64,000 nt of DNA. Source: Verrucomicrobiia bacterium (GTDB lineage: Bacteria > Verrucomicrobiota > Verrucomicrobiia > Verrucomicrobiales > DEV007). This document shows positions 34,003 through 44,400 of the stretch, piece by piece. Every line of letters starts with the position of its first letter. Positions within the stretch are counted from its first letter, which is position 1. The DNA lies in assembly GCA_030427505.1 (NCBI GenBank), contig JAUICH010000008.1:210456-274455 (forward strand), in the 5' to 3' direction. The notes under the pieces are model-generated. The model searched no databases. It was not told the origin of the DNA and saw nothing but the letters and a program-made list of their open reading frames with translations. Position numbers and translations under genes: made by a program.

Positions 34003-35826
34003 ATGCTTCCCTATTGCGAGAATCCATTCCGTTACCAGCGGCGCGTCACCCGGGAGGTGCGCGTGGGGCCCGTCGGCATTGGCGGAGCCAACCCCATTCG
34101 TGTCCAGTCCATGCTGACTTCAGACACGCGGGACGCTGAGGCCTGCGTGAAAGAAGCCCTGGAGCTGGCGGAGGTGGGCTGTGAAATCGTCCGCGTCACT
34201 GCCCAGACGCGGGTCATCGCGCAAAACCTGGAACCCATTGTGGCGGGCATTCGCGCTGCGGGCTGTGAGGTGCCGATTGTGGCCGACATCCATTTCAAGC
34301 CGGATGCCGCGCTGGAAGCCGCCAAGTGGGTGGAGAAAGTGCGCGTCAATCCCGGCAACTATGCCGACAAGAAGAAGTTCCAGGTTCGCGAATACACGGA
34401 TACCGAATACGAGGCGGAACTGGAGCGCATTGAGGAACAGTTTTCCCCATTGGTGACCCTTTGCCAGGAGCGCGGGGTGGCCATGCGGATCGGCACGAAT
34501 CACGGCTCCCTGAGCGACCGCATCATGAACCGGTATGGCGACACGCCGCTGGGCATGGTGGAAAGCGCGCTTGAGTTCGCCCGCATCGCCCGGCAACACG
34601 GCTATCACCAGTTCGTCTTTTCCATGAAGGCGAGCAATCCGAAGGTCATGATCGAGGCCTACCGTCTGCTGGTGGCCCGGCTGGCGGAGGAAGGACCGGA
34701 CTGGAACTACCCCATTCACCTGGGCGTTACCGAGGCCGGCGACGGCGAAGACGGCCGCATCAAGAGCGCCATCGGTATCGGCTCGCTACTGGCGGACGGC
34801 ATTGGAGATACGATCCGGGTTTCTCTCACGGAAGACAGCATTCACGAAATTCCCGTGGCGCGAAAGTTGATCGAAACGGTTCAGGCTGAGGTGTCGCGTT
34901 TTGAGAGGCCTTTGATCGAAAACGATCTCCTCCCATGGGACCTCTACTCCTACGAACGCCGCAAGTCCGAGCCGCTGGCGGTGGATGGCCTGGAATTGGG
35001 CGGCGAACACGAGGTAAAGGTCTACACGTCCCGGAAGAAGTGGGACGCCCTGGCGCACAAGCTAGACCGGCTGGGAGATTTCAAACCGGAAGCGGTGGTT
35101 GAAGATTCCCCGGTAGTGGAGATCGATCCGCGGGATCACGACGCCGTGCGGGCCATTAACGGGGCAGAGAATCCTCAACTTGTGACCGTCCTCAATGGTC
35201 TGGAAATTCCGCCGGTGGCGGCTTTCCGCCTTCTCGCATCGCGGCTGGATGCCCGGCACCCCATTCTCTTAAAGGACACCCTCCATCCCGTGGAGGAAGC
35301 GGGGCGCGACTTCGTGGAAACCCTGCTCGGTTCCAGCGTCGCCATTGGCGCGTTGCTCAGCGATGGGGTGGGGGATGCCGTCATCGTTCAGGGCGAAGAA
35401 GCCCCCGGTCAGTCCCTGCGGCTGGCCTACAACATCCTTCAAGCGGCCGGCGCCCGCATCTTCAAGACCGACTACGTTGCCTGTCCCTCCTGCGGCCGGA
35501 CACTCTTCAATCTCCAGACCACCACGCAGAAAATCCGCGAAGCCACCGGCCACCTCAAGGGCGTTCGGATCGCCGTCATGGGCTGCATCGTCAACGGCCC
35601 TGGCGAAATGGCGGATGCCGACTTCGGGTACGTGGGTGGCGCGCCGGGCAAGATCAATCTCTACGTCGGCAAAGAGGCCGTGAAGTTCAACATCCCGGAA
35701 GCCGAAGCCGTGGACCGGTTGATCGATCTCATCAAAGAGCACGAACGGTGGATCGAGGCGCCTGAAAAGACCGCTGAGGATGCTGATGTGGAATCCGCTC
35801 AGACGGTGGTGGGGGCGCAAGCGTGA
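34003..35826 (+). CDS. ispG: (E)-4-hydroxy-3-methylbut-2-enyl-diphosphate synthase, long form
   Basis: The enzyme converts MEcPP to HMBPP in the MEP isoprenoid pathway with a 4Fe-4S cluster. At 607 residues from the ATG at 34003 it is the long form, with a large insertion domain between the TIM barrel and the Fe-S domain (about residues 270-480). This form is typical of plants, Chlamydiae, Bacteroidetes and other PVC bacteria. The cluster ligands are Cys494 and Cys497 (CPSCGRT) and Cys528 (MGCIVNGPGE), with Glu535 as likely fourth ligand. A GTG at 33979 is a weaker start. Confidence in function is high. Confidence 0.96.
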   Translation: MLPYCENPFRYQRRVTREVRVGPVGIGGANPIRVQSMLTSDTRDAEACVKEALELAEVGCEIVRVTAQTRVIAQNLEPIVAGIRAAGCEVPIVADIHFKPDAALEAAKWVEKVRVNPGNYADKKKFQVREYTDTEYEAELERIEEQFSPLVTLCQERGVAMRIGTNHGSLSDRIMNRYGDTPLGMVESALEFARIARQHGYHQFVFSMKASNPKVMIEAYRLLVARLAEEGPDWNYPIHLGVTEAGDGEDGRIKSAIGIGSLLADGIGDTIRVSLTEDSIHEIPVARKLIETVQAEVSRFERPLIENDLLPWDLYSYERRKSEPLAVDGLELGGEHEVKVYTSRKKWDALAHKLDRLGDFKPEAVVEDSPVVEIDPRDHDAVRAINGAENPQLVTVLNGLEIPPVAAFRLLASRLDARHPILLKDTLHPVEEAGRDFVETLLGSSVAIGALLSDGVGDAVIVQGEEAPGQSLRLAYNILQAAGARIFKTDYVACPSCGRTLFNLQTTTQKIREATGHLKGVRIAVMGCIVNGPGEMADADFGYVGGAPGKINLYVGKEAVKFNIPEAEAVDRLIDLIKEHERWIEAPEKTAEDADVESAQTVVGAQA

Positions 35827-35849
35827 GTACGGACGCCCTTTGTTGGGAA

Positions 35850-35996
35850 ACCACAGAGAACACGGAGGACACAGAGCTTGGGAACCACAGACGATGCAGA
35901 TGGCATGAGATCGGGAACAGCGCCAGTACAGAACATCTGTGATATCAGAGTAATCAGCGGTCCAAAAATCTCTGTGTCCTCAGTGCTCTCTGTGGT
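35850..35996. repeat. 147 bp element with 27 bp inverted-repeat ends
   Basis: Positions 35850-35876 and 35970-35996 are inverted repeats agreeing at 25 of 27 positions, starting ACCACAGAGA and ending GGACACAGAG. The same ACCACAGAGGACTC-type core recurs in the array at 2286-3100, so this belongs to a dispersed repeat family. It fills the gap between ispG and trmB and could fold into a long hairpin in RNA. It has no poly-T end and no coding capacity. Confidence 0.75.
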
Positions 35997-36032
35997 CAAG
36001 AAAAGAGGTTAGCTCCCGTCTAGCAGACTTGC

Positions 36033-36680
36033 ATGGCCGCCGCGAAAAGCCGTCAGGATCCGTTTCCGTACCCGAACGAGGTGTATCCCACCGACTGGTT
36101 CCGGCGGTTGGAACTCGGAGAAGTGTTTGAGCGTCAGGAGGCGCCGGTGGAAGTCGATCTGGGCTGTGGGGATGGGGGCTTTTTGCTGGCGATGGCGGAG
36201 GCGTATCCGCAGCGGAACTTTCTTGGCGTGGAACGCTTGCTGGGAAGGGTGAGAAAGGTCTGCCGGGGAGCGGACAAACGGGGCCTGACGAATGTGCGCG
36301 CCCTGCGGGTTGAGACGACCTATGCCATCGAGTGGCTGCTGCCCCGGGCCTTCGCGGACCGCGTTCACCTGCTCTTCCCCGATCCCTGGCCAAAGGAAAA
36401 ACACCGGAAGCATCGGCTCATGTTGCAGGCCGGGTTTCTACGCTCCGTGCACCATCTCTTGAAACCAGGTGGGGAGTTTATTTTCAAGACGGATCACGAA
36501 GACTACTTTTCGGAAGCGTCCGCGTTTGTGAAAGAAGAAGGCCTGGAATGGTTTGTCCCAATACCCTGGGAAGAAGGTGAGTCCGGCAAGGACCCCGCAT
36601 TCTACGCGGAGACCGACTTCGAGCGACACTGGAAAACTCAGGGCTGCACGATCCAGGCTCTGCGGTTGAAAAGAGTGTAG
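36033..36680 (+). CDS. trmB: tRNA (guanine-N7-)-methyltransferase
   Basis: A 215-residue protein. It has the SAM-binding DLGCGDGGFLLAMAE and the family signature LLFPDPWPKEKHRKHRL, followed by FKTDHEDY and FERHWKTQG. TrmB methylates G46 in the variable loop of many tRNAs. Length and order of motifs are normal. It lies downstream of ispG, separated by the 147 bp repeat, so it may have its own promoter within 35997-36032, though none is obvious. Confidence 0.94.
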   Translation: MAAAKSRQDPFPYPNEVYPTDWFRRLELGEVFERQEAPVEVDLGCGDGGFLLAMAEAYPQRNFLGVERLLGRVRKVCRGADKRGLTNVRALRVETTYAIEWLLPRAFADRVHLLFPDPWPKEKHRKHRLMLQAGFLRSVHHLLKPGGEFIFKTDHEDYFSEASAFVKEEGLEWFVPIPWEEGESGKDPAFYAETDFERHWKTQGCTIQALRLKRV

Positions 36681-36834
36681 CGCCAGGGTCAGGAGAGGAG
36701 TTCGGAAATCAGCATTGGCAGACTGGCATTGGGTGTTTAATTGCTAAAAAAATAGCAAAAAGGATTGACGGTTCGCGGCGGAGACGAGAAACTTCGACGA
36801 GTTCAAATTCTCCCAAAGCTCTTCCTTGGACAAC

Positions 36835-38502
36835 ATGAAAATCAATCTCGGCTATTTGTGTTCCAGTATTGCTAAAAACTTAGCGGTATGTGTATTGCTG
36901 GGGATAGCGCTTTTGATTTGCGGCTGTCTCGCGGTGTCTCCTCAAGCTAACTTGACAGCATACAATCCTCTCAGATCGGGAAAGGCTCCCGTCATGGCGG
37001 CGGGGGCGATTCCCTTATACGCCCCGGCGTCATCTTCTGCTTATTCAGCCGGAGCATTGCCCCGGGAGCAGCGCTACGACCCGGGCTTCAATACGGAACG
37101 TTATGACGAGATCGAGGAGAACGCTTTCCTCGCCGTGGGGCGGCATCCCTTGTCCACCTTTGCCGCGGATGTGGATACCGCGTCATACGCGAATGTCCGC
37201 CGCTTCATCAACGAAAAGAATCCGGTGCCGAAGGGCGCGGTGAGGATTGAGGAAATGCTGAACTACTTTGCCTACGACTATCCCGCGCCGGGAGATGAAG
37301 CGCTGTTCTCTGTTTCCACCGAAGTCGCTGCCAGTCCGTGGACGCCGGAGCACCGGCTGTTACGCATCGGCATCCGGGGGGAAGAAATACCCGAGTTCGA
37401 GCGCGAGCCGGCGAACTTGGTCTTTCTCATCGACGTCTCAGGATCCATGAGCGATCCGGACAAGCTGCCGCTGGTGAAACGCAGCCTGCAGATGCTCGCG
37501 GAACAGTTGGACGGGAGAGACCGCATCGCCATGGTGGTGTACGCGGGCGCGGCGGGAATGGCGCTGCCTTCCACGCCGTGTTCGGAAACGGCAAAGATCG
37601 TGCGGGCTCTGGACGACTTGAAAGCTGGGGGCTCCACCAATGGCGGGCAAGGCATCAAGCTGGCCTACAAGACCGCGCGGAACCACTTCATCCAGGGCGG
37701 GATCAACCGCGTCATCCTGGCCACGGATGGAGACTTTAACGTAGGGGTGACCAATGAAAGCGACTTGGTCGATCTGATTGAAGAAAACGCGAAATCCGGC
37801 GTGTTTCTGACTGTGTTAGGCTATGGCACGGGAAACCTGAACGATTCCAATCTCGAGAAACTCGCAAACAAGGGGAACGGCAACTATGCCTATATCGATT
37901 CTCTGCTGGAAGCGCGCAAAGCGCTGGTGGAAGAGATGGGCGGTTCCCTCGTTACCATTGCCAAGGACGTGAAATTCCAGGTGGAGTTCAATCCCGCCAC
38001 CGTTCAGGCCCATAGGCTCCTGGGATATGAGAACCGGTTGCTGGCGGATGAGGACTTTAACGATGATACCAAGGACGCGGGGGAGATAGGGGCTGGGCAC
38101 CGGATGACCGCGCTGTATGAAATCGTGCCAGCTGGGGTGAAGTTGGATCTACCGGGAGTCGATCCGTTGAAGTATCAGAAGACGGGCGCCACCCATACTC
38201 CGGGGGCCGCCAGTGGCGAGCTGTGCACCGTGAAGATCCGCTACAAACAGCCTTCCGGTTCCAAGAGCAGTCTGATCAGTCATGTGGTTCCAGATGATCC
38301 GAAAGACTTTTCCGCGGCTTCGGCGGACTTCAAATTTGCCGCGTCCGTGGCAGCCTTTGGCATGTGGCTGAGGGATTCCCAGCATAGGGGGACGACCTCA
38401 AAAGAAAAGGTTCTGGCCTGGGCGGAGGCGGGGCGCGGCTTGGACCGCTTTGGATACCGGAACGAGTTCATGGACTTGGTTCGCCGGGCCCGGAGGGGCT
38501 GA
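36835..38502 (+). CDS. YfbK-like VWA lipoprotein (VWA plus DUF3520)
   Basis: A 555-residue protein from the ATG at 36835 (a TTG at 36826 is possible). The signal ends in LLICGC, a plausible lipobox. An N-terminal segment characteristic of the YfbK family follows (NAFLAVGRHPLSTFAADVDT, ASYANVRRFI). Then comes a VWA domain with an intact metal site DVSGSMS (Asp200) and ATDGDFNVGV, and a C-terminal DUF3520 domain ending GLDRFGYRNEFMDLVRRA. The role in bacteria is undefined, but these proteins are surface or periplasmic. The 3' end overlaps the convergent comEC gene by 35 bp. Confidence 0.92.
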   Translation: MKINLGYLCSSIAKNLAVCVLLGIALLICGCLAVSPQANLTAYNPLRSGKAPVMAAGAIPLYAPASSSAYSAGALPREQRYDPGFNTERYDEIEENAFLAVGRHPLSTFAADVDTASYANVRRFINEKNPVPKGAVRIEEMLNYFAYDYPAPGDEALFSVSTEVAASPWTPEHRLLRIGIRGEEIPEFEREPANLVFLIDVSGSMSDPDKLPLVKRSLQMLAEQLDGRDRIAMVVYAGAAGMALPSTPCSETAKIVRALDDLKAGGSTNGGQGIKLAYKTARNHFIQGGINRVILATDGDFNVGVTNESDLVDLIEENAKSGVFLTVLGYGTGNLNDSNLEKLANKGNGNYAYIDSLLEARKALVEEMGGSLVTIAKDVKFQVEFNPATVQAHRLLGYENRLLADEDFNDDTKDAGEIGAGHRMTALYEIVPAGVKLDLPGVDPLKYQKTGATHTPGAASGELCTVKIRYKQPSGSKSSLISHVVPDDPKDFSAASADFKFAASVAAFGMWLRDSQHRGTTSKEKVLAWAEAGRGLDRFGYRNEFMDLVRRARRG

Positions 38503-40930
38503 GAGATTTGTCGTTCGCTGCATCACTCTGGCCTTGGTTGCCAACCGAAGGCAGGGGCTGGACGGTGAAGGTCTGTCCATTCAGATACCCACGGAGCCTC
38601 AGCCGTGGTCCGTCTGAGGAGATCGTCACCGCTCCAGTCTCCGACTGGTCAAAGAGCGTGATGCCTTGTGCTTCGAGAAACTTTCGCCAGGCTTCGGGAA
38701 TCCGTTCGTTGTCCGGGAAGTCCGCGTTTGTGGAAATAACGGCAGACGGAGAGGCGGCGCGGATGAACTCCTCCAGCCCGCTGTAGTCGTCCCGGTGCCG
38801 GCCTTTCACCAGCACGTTGCAGTGCAGGGAGGGTTCGTTTTCGAGGAGCCATTTTTCGGTGATGAATCCGCTGTCGGAAAGAAACAGGATCTTCCACGGA
38901 CCGTGCTCCAGGCGCAGGACCAGGCAGCGGTCGTCCGCCACCCGTTGGCCGGGATAGCCGGGCGGAGGGAAGAGCGTTTCCAGGCGAGTGTCCGGGCCCA
39001 GTTTCCACGCATCCCCACGCACTGCTTGGCGCAGCCGGTGACGATCCGGTCCGAGCGCTTCCAGGAAGATGTCATAGGAGGGCGAGCGGTTTTCCAGAGC
39101 GGTCTCGATGAGCTGCCGGGGATGATAAGCTTCGCTTATCAGGCTGGCGCCCGCGATGTGGTTGGCGTCGCCATGAGTGAGTGCCAGGCCGTCCAGCCGG
39201 TTGACGCCGTGTTGTTCCAGCCACCCGCCAGTGACAAAGGCGGCCGCGTTTTCGTCTCCGCAGTCGATCAGCCATTCCGTCCGGCGGCCCCAGCCTCGCC
39301 GCACGGTGATCGCCTGCGCGCCTCCGGCATCGGCGGTGTCGAACACCACGACCTCACAGCCTTTCCCACGGCCCAGGGTAGCGGGGGAAACATGGAAACT
39401 GCCGCCCGGAATAGTGGCGAAACCGGAGACCAGGAGAGTGATCAGTTTTACCAGGGCACAGTTGATGAGGTTGGTCAGGCTGCTTAGCCAGAAAAGATGG
39501 ACGAGCGAGAATGCCAGGCTGATCATCGCGGCGGAAAGCACCGGCACGGCCAGCCAGGCGACGAAGACGTTCGCCAGCATGGCCACCGGCGTCACGATGT
39601 GGAAGTGATGGATGGTCAGGAGAAGAGATCCAGCCCACGCCGCGACCGAAACGGCCACCGTTGCCGCCACGTGGCGGCCCATCGTCATCAGTGCGCGTCT
39701 GCCTTTTGAAATCAGCGCCGTGGGGAGAAACGGGTCCGGTTGGAGGGGGCGGGTCATCCAGGGGATCAAGCGGGGCGGAAGGAGGACAATGGCGGTCAGC
39801 ACGGCGAACGAAAGCTGAAAGCCCGGCAGGAAAAGCTGCTGAGTATTGAGGGCCAGGATGATCAATGCCGCCAGTCCCAGGCTGTTCGTCAGGCGCGCCT
39901 TACGTTCGAGAAGGAAGCCGGTCATGACCGCCGCCGCCATGATGGCGGCTCTCACCGCCGAAGGTCTCAGTCCCGTCACGAGGGCATAGAAGAATACCGC
40001 CAGGATTGCGAGGAACAGCGCCGTCCGGCGCGGCACACGAAGAAAGATGAGCCCGTGCGTCAGAATTAAGGCGAAGATCCCGACATGCAGCCCGGACACG
40101 GCAAAGAGATGCAGCGTGCCGCTGAGCCGGAAGCTTTCCAGGACAGGCTCGGGAGCTTCATCCCGGATTCCGAGAACCATGGCTTTGAGGATTGCCGATG
40201 CCTCAGGCGCTTGTTCCAAGCCCCGGGTAATGGCCGCCGCCATCCAGTCCCGGGCCAGGTGGGCGATGTCCAGCAGACGGCTTCCCTGGTGGTGGGCCGC
40301 CACGGAGAGCCGATGGTAGCGCGTCACCTCGACCTCAGCCACGGCATCCTGGGCCCGGAAGTAATAGACAGCAGGATCGAACGATCCCGGGTTCCTCGCG
40401 GAGGGAACGGCGCCCAGCCAGCCTGTGAATCGAATCCTGTCTCCATGGGACAGTCCGTTTTTTGGCAGTCTTCGGGAATAGAAGCGGACATTCGCGGTAC
40501 CGGCGAAAGTAGTCCCCTGACCGGAAACCCGTTCCAGCCGCAGAAGACAGCTCGCGGCGCCGGAATCGTAGATCTTTGGTTCGTCGATCACCACCCCTTC
40601 CGCTTCGATTTCGAATCGAGGATTGTCAGGGCTCGCCCTATCCAGCGGAGTAATGGGTGGCAGCGCTTCGCATTGAGCCAGGTGCAGAGAATGCACGAGC
40701 CCGAACACCGTGGCCGTGAAGATCAGGAGAGGGAAGAAGCGTCGCGACGCCAGCGCCCAGAATGCCATCGCCACCGCGACGGGTGTCAAAATCCACCAGG
40801 CAGGCGCCAGGCTGTCCGCCAGCAGAATGCCGCCCATGGCCGCGACCGCGACCCAGGCCAGGGGTGAGCGATAACCCGGAAGCCGCCTGATGCTGGAGGC
40901 GTCTGTTACCGGTGCCGTGTCATCGGACAT
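38468..40930 (-). CDS. comEC: ComEC/Rec2-type DNA uptake channel protein
   Basis: An 820-residue protein. It has an N-terminal membrane pair, a DUF4131-like region, and the ComEC core (LHLFAVSGLHVGIFALIL, VTGLRPSAVRAAIMAA, LGLAALIILALNTQQLFLPGF). A C-terminal metallo-beta-lactamase-like domain has LTHGDANHIAGA in place of the standard HxDxDH. ComEC forms the inner-membrane channel for single-stranded DNA during natural transformation. No other competence genes are in the window. It reads divergently from blaI, with about 100 bp between the two starts, and converges on the YfbK-like gene with a 35 bp overlap. Confidence 0.93.
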   Translation of the reverse strand: MSDDTAPVTDASSIRRLPGYRSPLAWVAVAAMGGILLADSLAPAWWILTPVAVAMAFWALASRRFFPLLIFTATVFGLVHSLHLAQCEALPPITPLDRASPDNPRFEIEAEGVVIDEPKIYDSGAASCLLRLERVSGQGTTFAGTANVRFYSRRLPKNGLSHGDRIRFTGWLGAVPSARNPGSFDPAVYYFRAQDAVAEVEVTRYHRLSVAAHHQGSRLLDIAHLARDWMAAAITRGLEQAPEASAILKAMVLGIRDEAPEPVLESFRLSGTLHLFAVSGLHVGIFALILTHGLIFLRVPRRTALFLAILAVFFYALVTGLRPSAVRAAIMAAAVMTGFLLERKARLTNSLGLAALIILALNTQQLFLPGFQLSFAVLTAIVLLPPRLIPWMTRPLQPDPFLPTALISKGRRALMTMGRHVAATVAVSVAAWAGSLLLTIHHFHIVTPVAMLANVFVAWLAVPVLSAAMISLAFSLVHLFWLSSLTNLINCALVKLITLLVSGFATIPGGSFHVSPATLGRGKGCEVVVFDTADAGGAQAITVRRGWGRRTEWLIDCGDENAAAFVTGGWLEQHGVNRLDGLALTHGDANHIAGASLISEAYHPRQLIETALENRSPSYDIFLEALGPDRHRLRQAVRGDAWKLGPDTRLETLFPPPGYPGQRVADDRCLVLRLEHGPWKILFLSDSGFITEKWLLENEPSLHCNVLVKGRHRDDYSGLEEFIRAASPSAVISTNADFPDNERIPEAWRKFLEAQGITLFDQSETGAVTISSDGPRLRLRGYLNGQTFTVQPLPSVGNQGQSDAANDKSLSPSGPGEPSP

Positions 40931-40996
40931 GCAGCCGGTTATACGAATTTTCTTCTTTTGACCAAGGATTCGTTTTTGATGGAAAATTTTTCTGTT

Positions 40997-41006
40997 TACA
41001 AATGTA
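40997..41006. promoter_or_regulatory. BlaI-type operator, distal half
   Basis: TACAAATGTA is a perfect TACA-N2-TGTA dyad, the core of BlaI/MecI-type operators. It lies 26 bp before the blaI start. A second dyad lies 22 bp downstream (centre to centre), about two helical turns. Binding by the BlaI encoded next to it is inferred. Confidence 0.7.
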
Positions 41007-41018
41007 GCCGTTTTTGTC

Positions 41019-41028
41019 TACATTTGTA
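41019..41028. promoter_or_regulatory. BlaI-type operator, proximal half
   Basis: TACATTTGTA is the second TACA-N2-TGTA dyad and ends three bases before the blaI ATG. With the site at 40997-41006 it would allow autorepression of blaI-blaR, and possibly affect the divergent comEC gene. Its closeness to the start codon leaves no room for a Shine-Dalgarno sequence, so the mRNA may be leaderless. Confidence 0.7.
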
Positions 41029-41031
41029 GTC

Positions 41032-41442
41032 ATGAAGCCGATACCCCGTATTTCCGAGTCGGAATGGAAGGTTATGGAGGTTGTCTGGGCCGGACCGCCC
41101 GTGACCGCCCAGCAAGTCGTTTCCGAAGTAGGAGAGGCGGAGGGATGGAAGCCGCAGACAGTCAAGACCCTCCTGGCCCGCCTCGTGAAAAAAGGGGCGC
41201 TTCGCGCCGAGGCGGAGGCCAACCGCTATCTCTACCATCCGGTGGTGTCCCGGGCCGAGGCCGTCGCGGTGGAAACGGACACCTTCCTCGACCGCATCAG
41301 CCGGGGTTCTCTGACGCCCATGCTCGTTCACCTGGCTCAGTCTCGCCGGCCTTTGGATGAAGCCGAGATCGAAGCGCTGCGAAAGCTTTTGCCGCCCAAG
41401 AAAGAAACGAAGAAAACCCGCAAAGGAGATACCCCGTCATGA
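41032..41442 (+). CDS. blaI: BlaI/MecI family transcriptional repressor
   Basis: A 136-residue protein from the ATG at 41032. The winged-helix domain is typical (ISESEWKVMEVVWAGPPVTA, then WKPQTVKTLLARLVKKGAL and YLYHPVVSRAEA), followed by a C-terminal dimerisation helix. BlaI-type repressors keep their operon off until a membrane metalloprotease of the BlaR1 family triggers their cleavage. The partner is the next gene, overlapping by four bases (ATGA). Two TACA-N2-TGTA dyads precede the start, in keeping with autoregulation. No beta-lactamase gene is nearby, so the signal is probably not an antibiotic. Confidence 0.92.
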   Translation: MKPIPRISESEWKVMEVVWAGPPVTAQQVVSEVGEAEGWKPQTVKTLLARLVKKGALRAEAEANRYLYHPVVSRAEAVAVETDTFLDRISRGSLTPMLVHLAQSRRPLDEAEIEALRKLLPPKKETKKTRKGDTPS

Positions 41443-44400
41443 ACGAAAGTCTGTCAGATTTATTTCATCCGCTTCTCATCGCGTCCCGCGACGCGGCCCT
41501 TATGGCCTTGGCGGTGGGCGGAGTTCTCGCCCTGGCCCGGCACCGGATACCCGCGGCATGGCGGCATGCTTTGTGGCTGCTGGTGGCGGTCCGTCTCGCT
41601 CTTCCCGTGCTGCCTTCCAGTCCGCTTTCCTGGCAGCGACTTCTTCCTTCGGAAGCGCAGGGAAAAGGCGCGGAGCACGGGCTGGTGGAGGCGCCTCTCC
41701 CAGAGGGAGCACTACCTGCCCAGTCTGGTCACGCGGTAGAGCCCATTCCTTCGCCGGGAGTTTCAGGGTCCCATAATGAGGTGCCGGAATCGAACAAGAC
41801 AGAGGTTTTGTCCTCCCCTGCTGTTCCGGAAACACTTGGCGCGGGGAGAGTCCCGTGGATGGCTCTGGTATTGGGACTCTGGCTCATGGGAACGGGTGGC
41901 ATCCTGATTCTTGGCGCGGGCCTTACCTGGCGGTTCCGCGGGCGGCTGAAGCGTTTTACCCACCGGAACCATCCCCGGCAAGGAGAAGTGGAAGCCCTAC
42001 TCTGGGAGCTGTGTCAGGATTTGGGAATTCGCCGGCCTCCCCGCCCGCGGCTGACTGAGGCAGTATCCGCGCCCGCCCTTACAGGTTTGTTCAGGCCGGA
42101 GATCTTGGTCCCTCCGGCGGTTCTGGATCGATTGGATGCTTCCGGTCTCCGGCTCGTGCTGCTGCATGAGTTGGGTCATCTCCGCCGGGCGGATCTTTGG
42201 GTGAACCTAGGCCTTTCCCTTCTCCAGGCTATTCATTGGTTTAACCCGCTGGTGTGGTGGGCATTTCACCGGACGCGCCTGGAGAGCGAGCGGGCCACCG
42301 ATGCCTGGGTCTTGCGCCGGGCCGGGGAAGACGGACCGTCCGGATATGGAGAAACTCTCTTGTGCTTACTGGAACAGGTTAGTAAACCGAAAGCCGCCAC
42401 CCATGCTGGGGTGGTCAGTGTCCTGGAAAATCCGCGTGACTTGCACCGGCGGCTGGCCGCGATAGGCCGCTTCACTCACCGGCGAAACCGGCTGGCGGTA
42501 GCGGTTTCCGGGATCTTGATCCTGGGACTGGCCACCGTGGGACTGACCCAGGCACCCAAACAGACCGGCGACCCGAAAGCTGGCGCCACGGTCTCCGCCG
42601 CAAGTCCGGACGGTGAGGTGCTGGAGTGCATCGTGAAATCTGCCGATGGAAACCCAGTCCCGGAAGCTGAAGTGTTTTTCTATCAGTATCGTCAGGCGGG
42701 CCCCGGAAAGGACGAGAGCGTTCAGCCGCTGGGAACCACCGGAAAGGACGGAGTCATTCGTGTTCCGGTCCTGCCCGAGTGGAAAGAGAACAAGTGGAGA
42801 TTGGGCGTCATTGCCGTCCGGCATCCGGAGGCTGGGTATGGGATCGCGACAGCTTCACAGATGCCTCCCGAGCCATTGGAGATCGGTCTCGAGCGTGGTC
42901 TCCCGCTGAGCTTCCGCGTTACCGGGCCGAAAGGCGATCCGGTTCCTGAACTGACGCTGTTTGTCCGGTCGGTACAGACCCCCGTGCTCAAATCGGGGAA
43001 AATGGACAAAGGCGGGTTTCCCCGAGTCTGGGTAGAGGATCTGCCGGACCTTCCGGCGGGGTTCTGGAACGCCACGACGGATGAAAACGGTTACTGCCAG
43101 ATCCAAGGCTTGCCGGAGGGGCTTTACTACGTGGACCACAAGGATGCCCGGTTTGCCCAAGTTCCCGGCCAGCATGCGGCAAGTTTCCAACACAAGCCGG
43201 AGGCGGGAGGAAAAGAGGTGAATCTCCAGCTCATGCCCGCCAGCAAGATTCAGGGCACTGTCCGACTGCCGGATGGCACCCCGGTACCAAACGCGTTCGT
43301 CAAGGCTCTCGAAGATTATTCCTATCAAATGGGAGGCAGCGCGGCGGAGGAGCTTACGGACGAAAACGGACACTATGAACTGGGGCGGTTGTTGCCTTCC
43401 AACTACGACCTCAGCGTGACGTTGACCGGGGAACTGGAGAAAGACTGGGTGGGCATTGTGCGAACTGAGGTGCAATTGGCGGAAGGGGAGACCCTGAACC
43501 ATCAGGACATTGCCGTGGTGAAGGGCGGACTTGTCACGGGTAAGGTGACCTTGTCCGACACCGGTGAAGGCGCCGCCGGGTTTGATCTGGGCGGAACCTC
43601 CGTGCATGCCACCTCACCGCTTCATCAATGGTGGTCCACCACGGAGGCCGATGGGACGTATCGCTTCCGCCTTCCCCCGGGAAAGCGAAAAGTCTATCCC
43701 GGGGGCCTCCCTCCGGAAGGCTACAGCCGTACCTCTTCGGACACTGGCCAGCAGGAGACTGTCTTGGACCTGAAAGAGGGGGGCACCTATGGCGCGGACT
43801 TCACGCTCTACCGGGAGATGGAGATTCAGGGCGTGGTGGTCGATGCGGCGGGAAACCCGGTTCCGGACGCGACGGTGACGTGCCCGGACATTCACAACTC
43901 TTTCCGTCAAAGAGATGTCATTACGGATGAGGATGGAAAGTTTAGCCTGAACTTGCTGCCCGGAACGTCCCGGGTGCAGCTCATTGCTTCCCACGGCGAC
44001 CAGCTTTCCCAGGGCGGTCAATGGTTTGAGCTTGGAGAGGAAGCCCGGCTCGAACTTATGGCGGCGCCCTTCGCCAAGGCCACGGGTCAGGTGGTGGATG
44101 AAGCGGGACAGCCGATAGAAGGCGCCAGAGTGGCATGGACCAGCGAAACCATCAGAGACATTCCCACGGAAACGTTCACGGACGCTGGGGGACACTTTCA
44201 GGCCGAAAAGATCCTGCCGGGGGAGCGCATCGGATTTTGGGCCAGCAAAGACGGGTACGGGGAAAACGTGGAACAGGCGGATCTCATTGCCGGCCAGACC
44301 GCCGAGGTCCCGCTCATTACTTTGCTGACGGCCGATGCTTCCCTGGCGGGCCGCGTGGTGGATCTTTCAGGAAGTCCCGTGGCCGGTGCTTTGGTGACCG

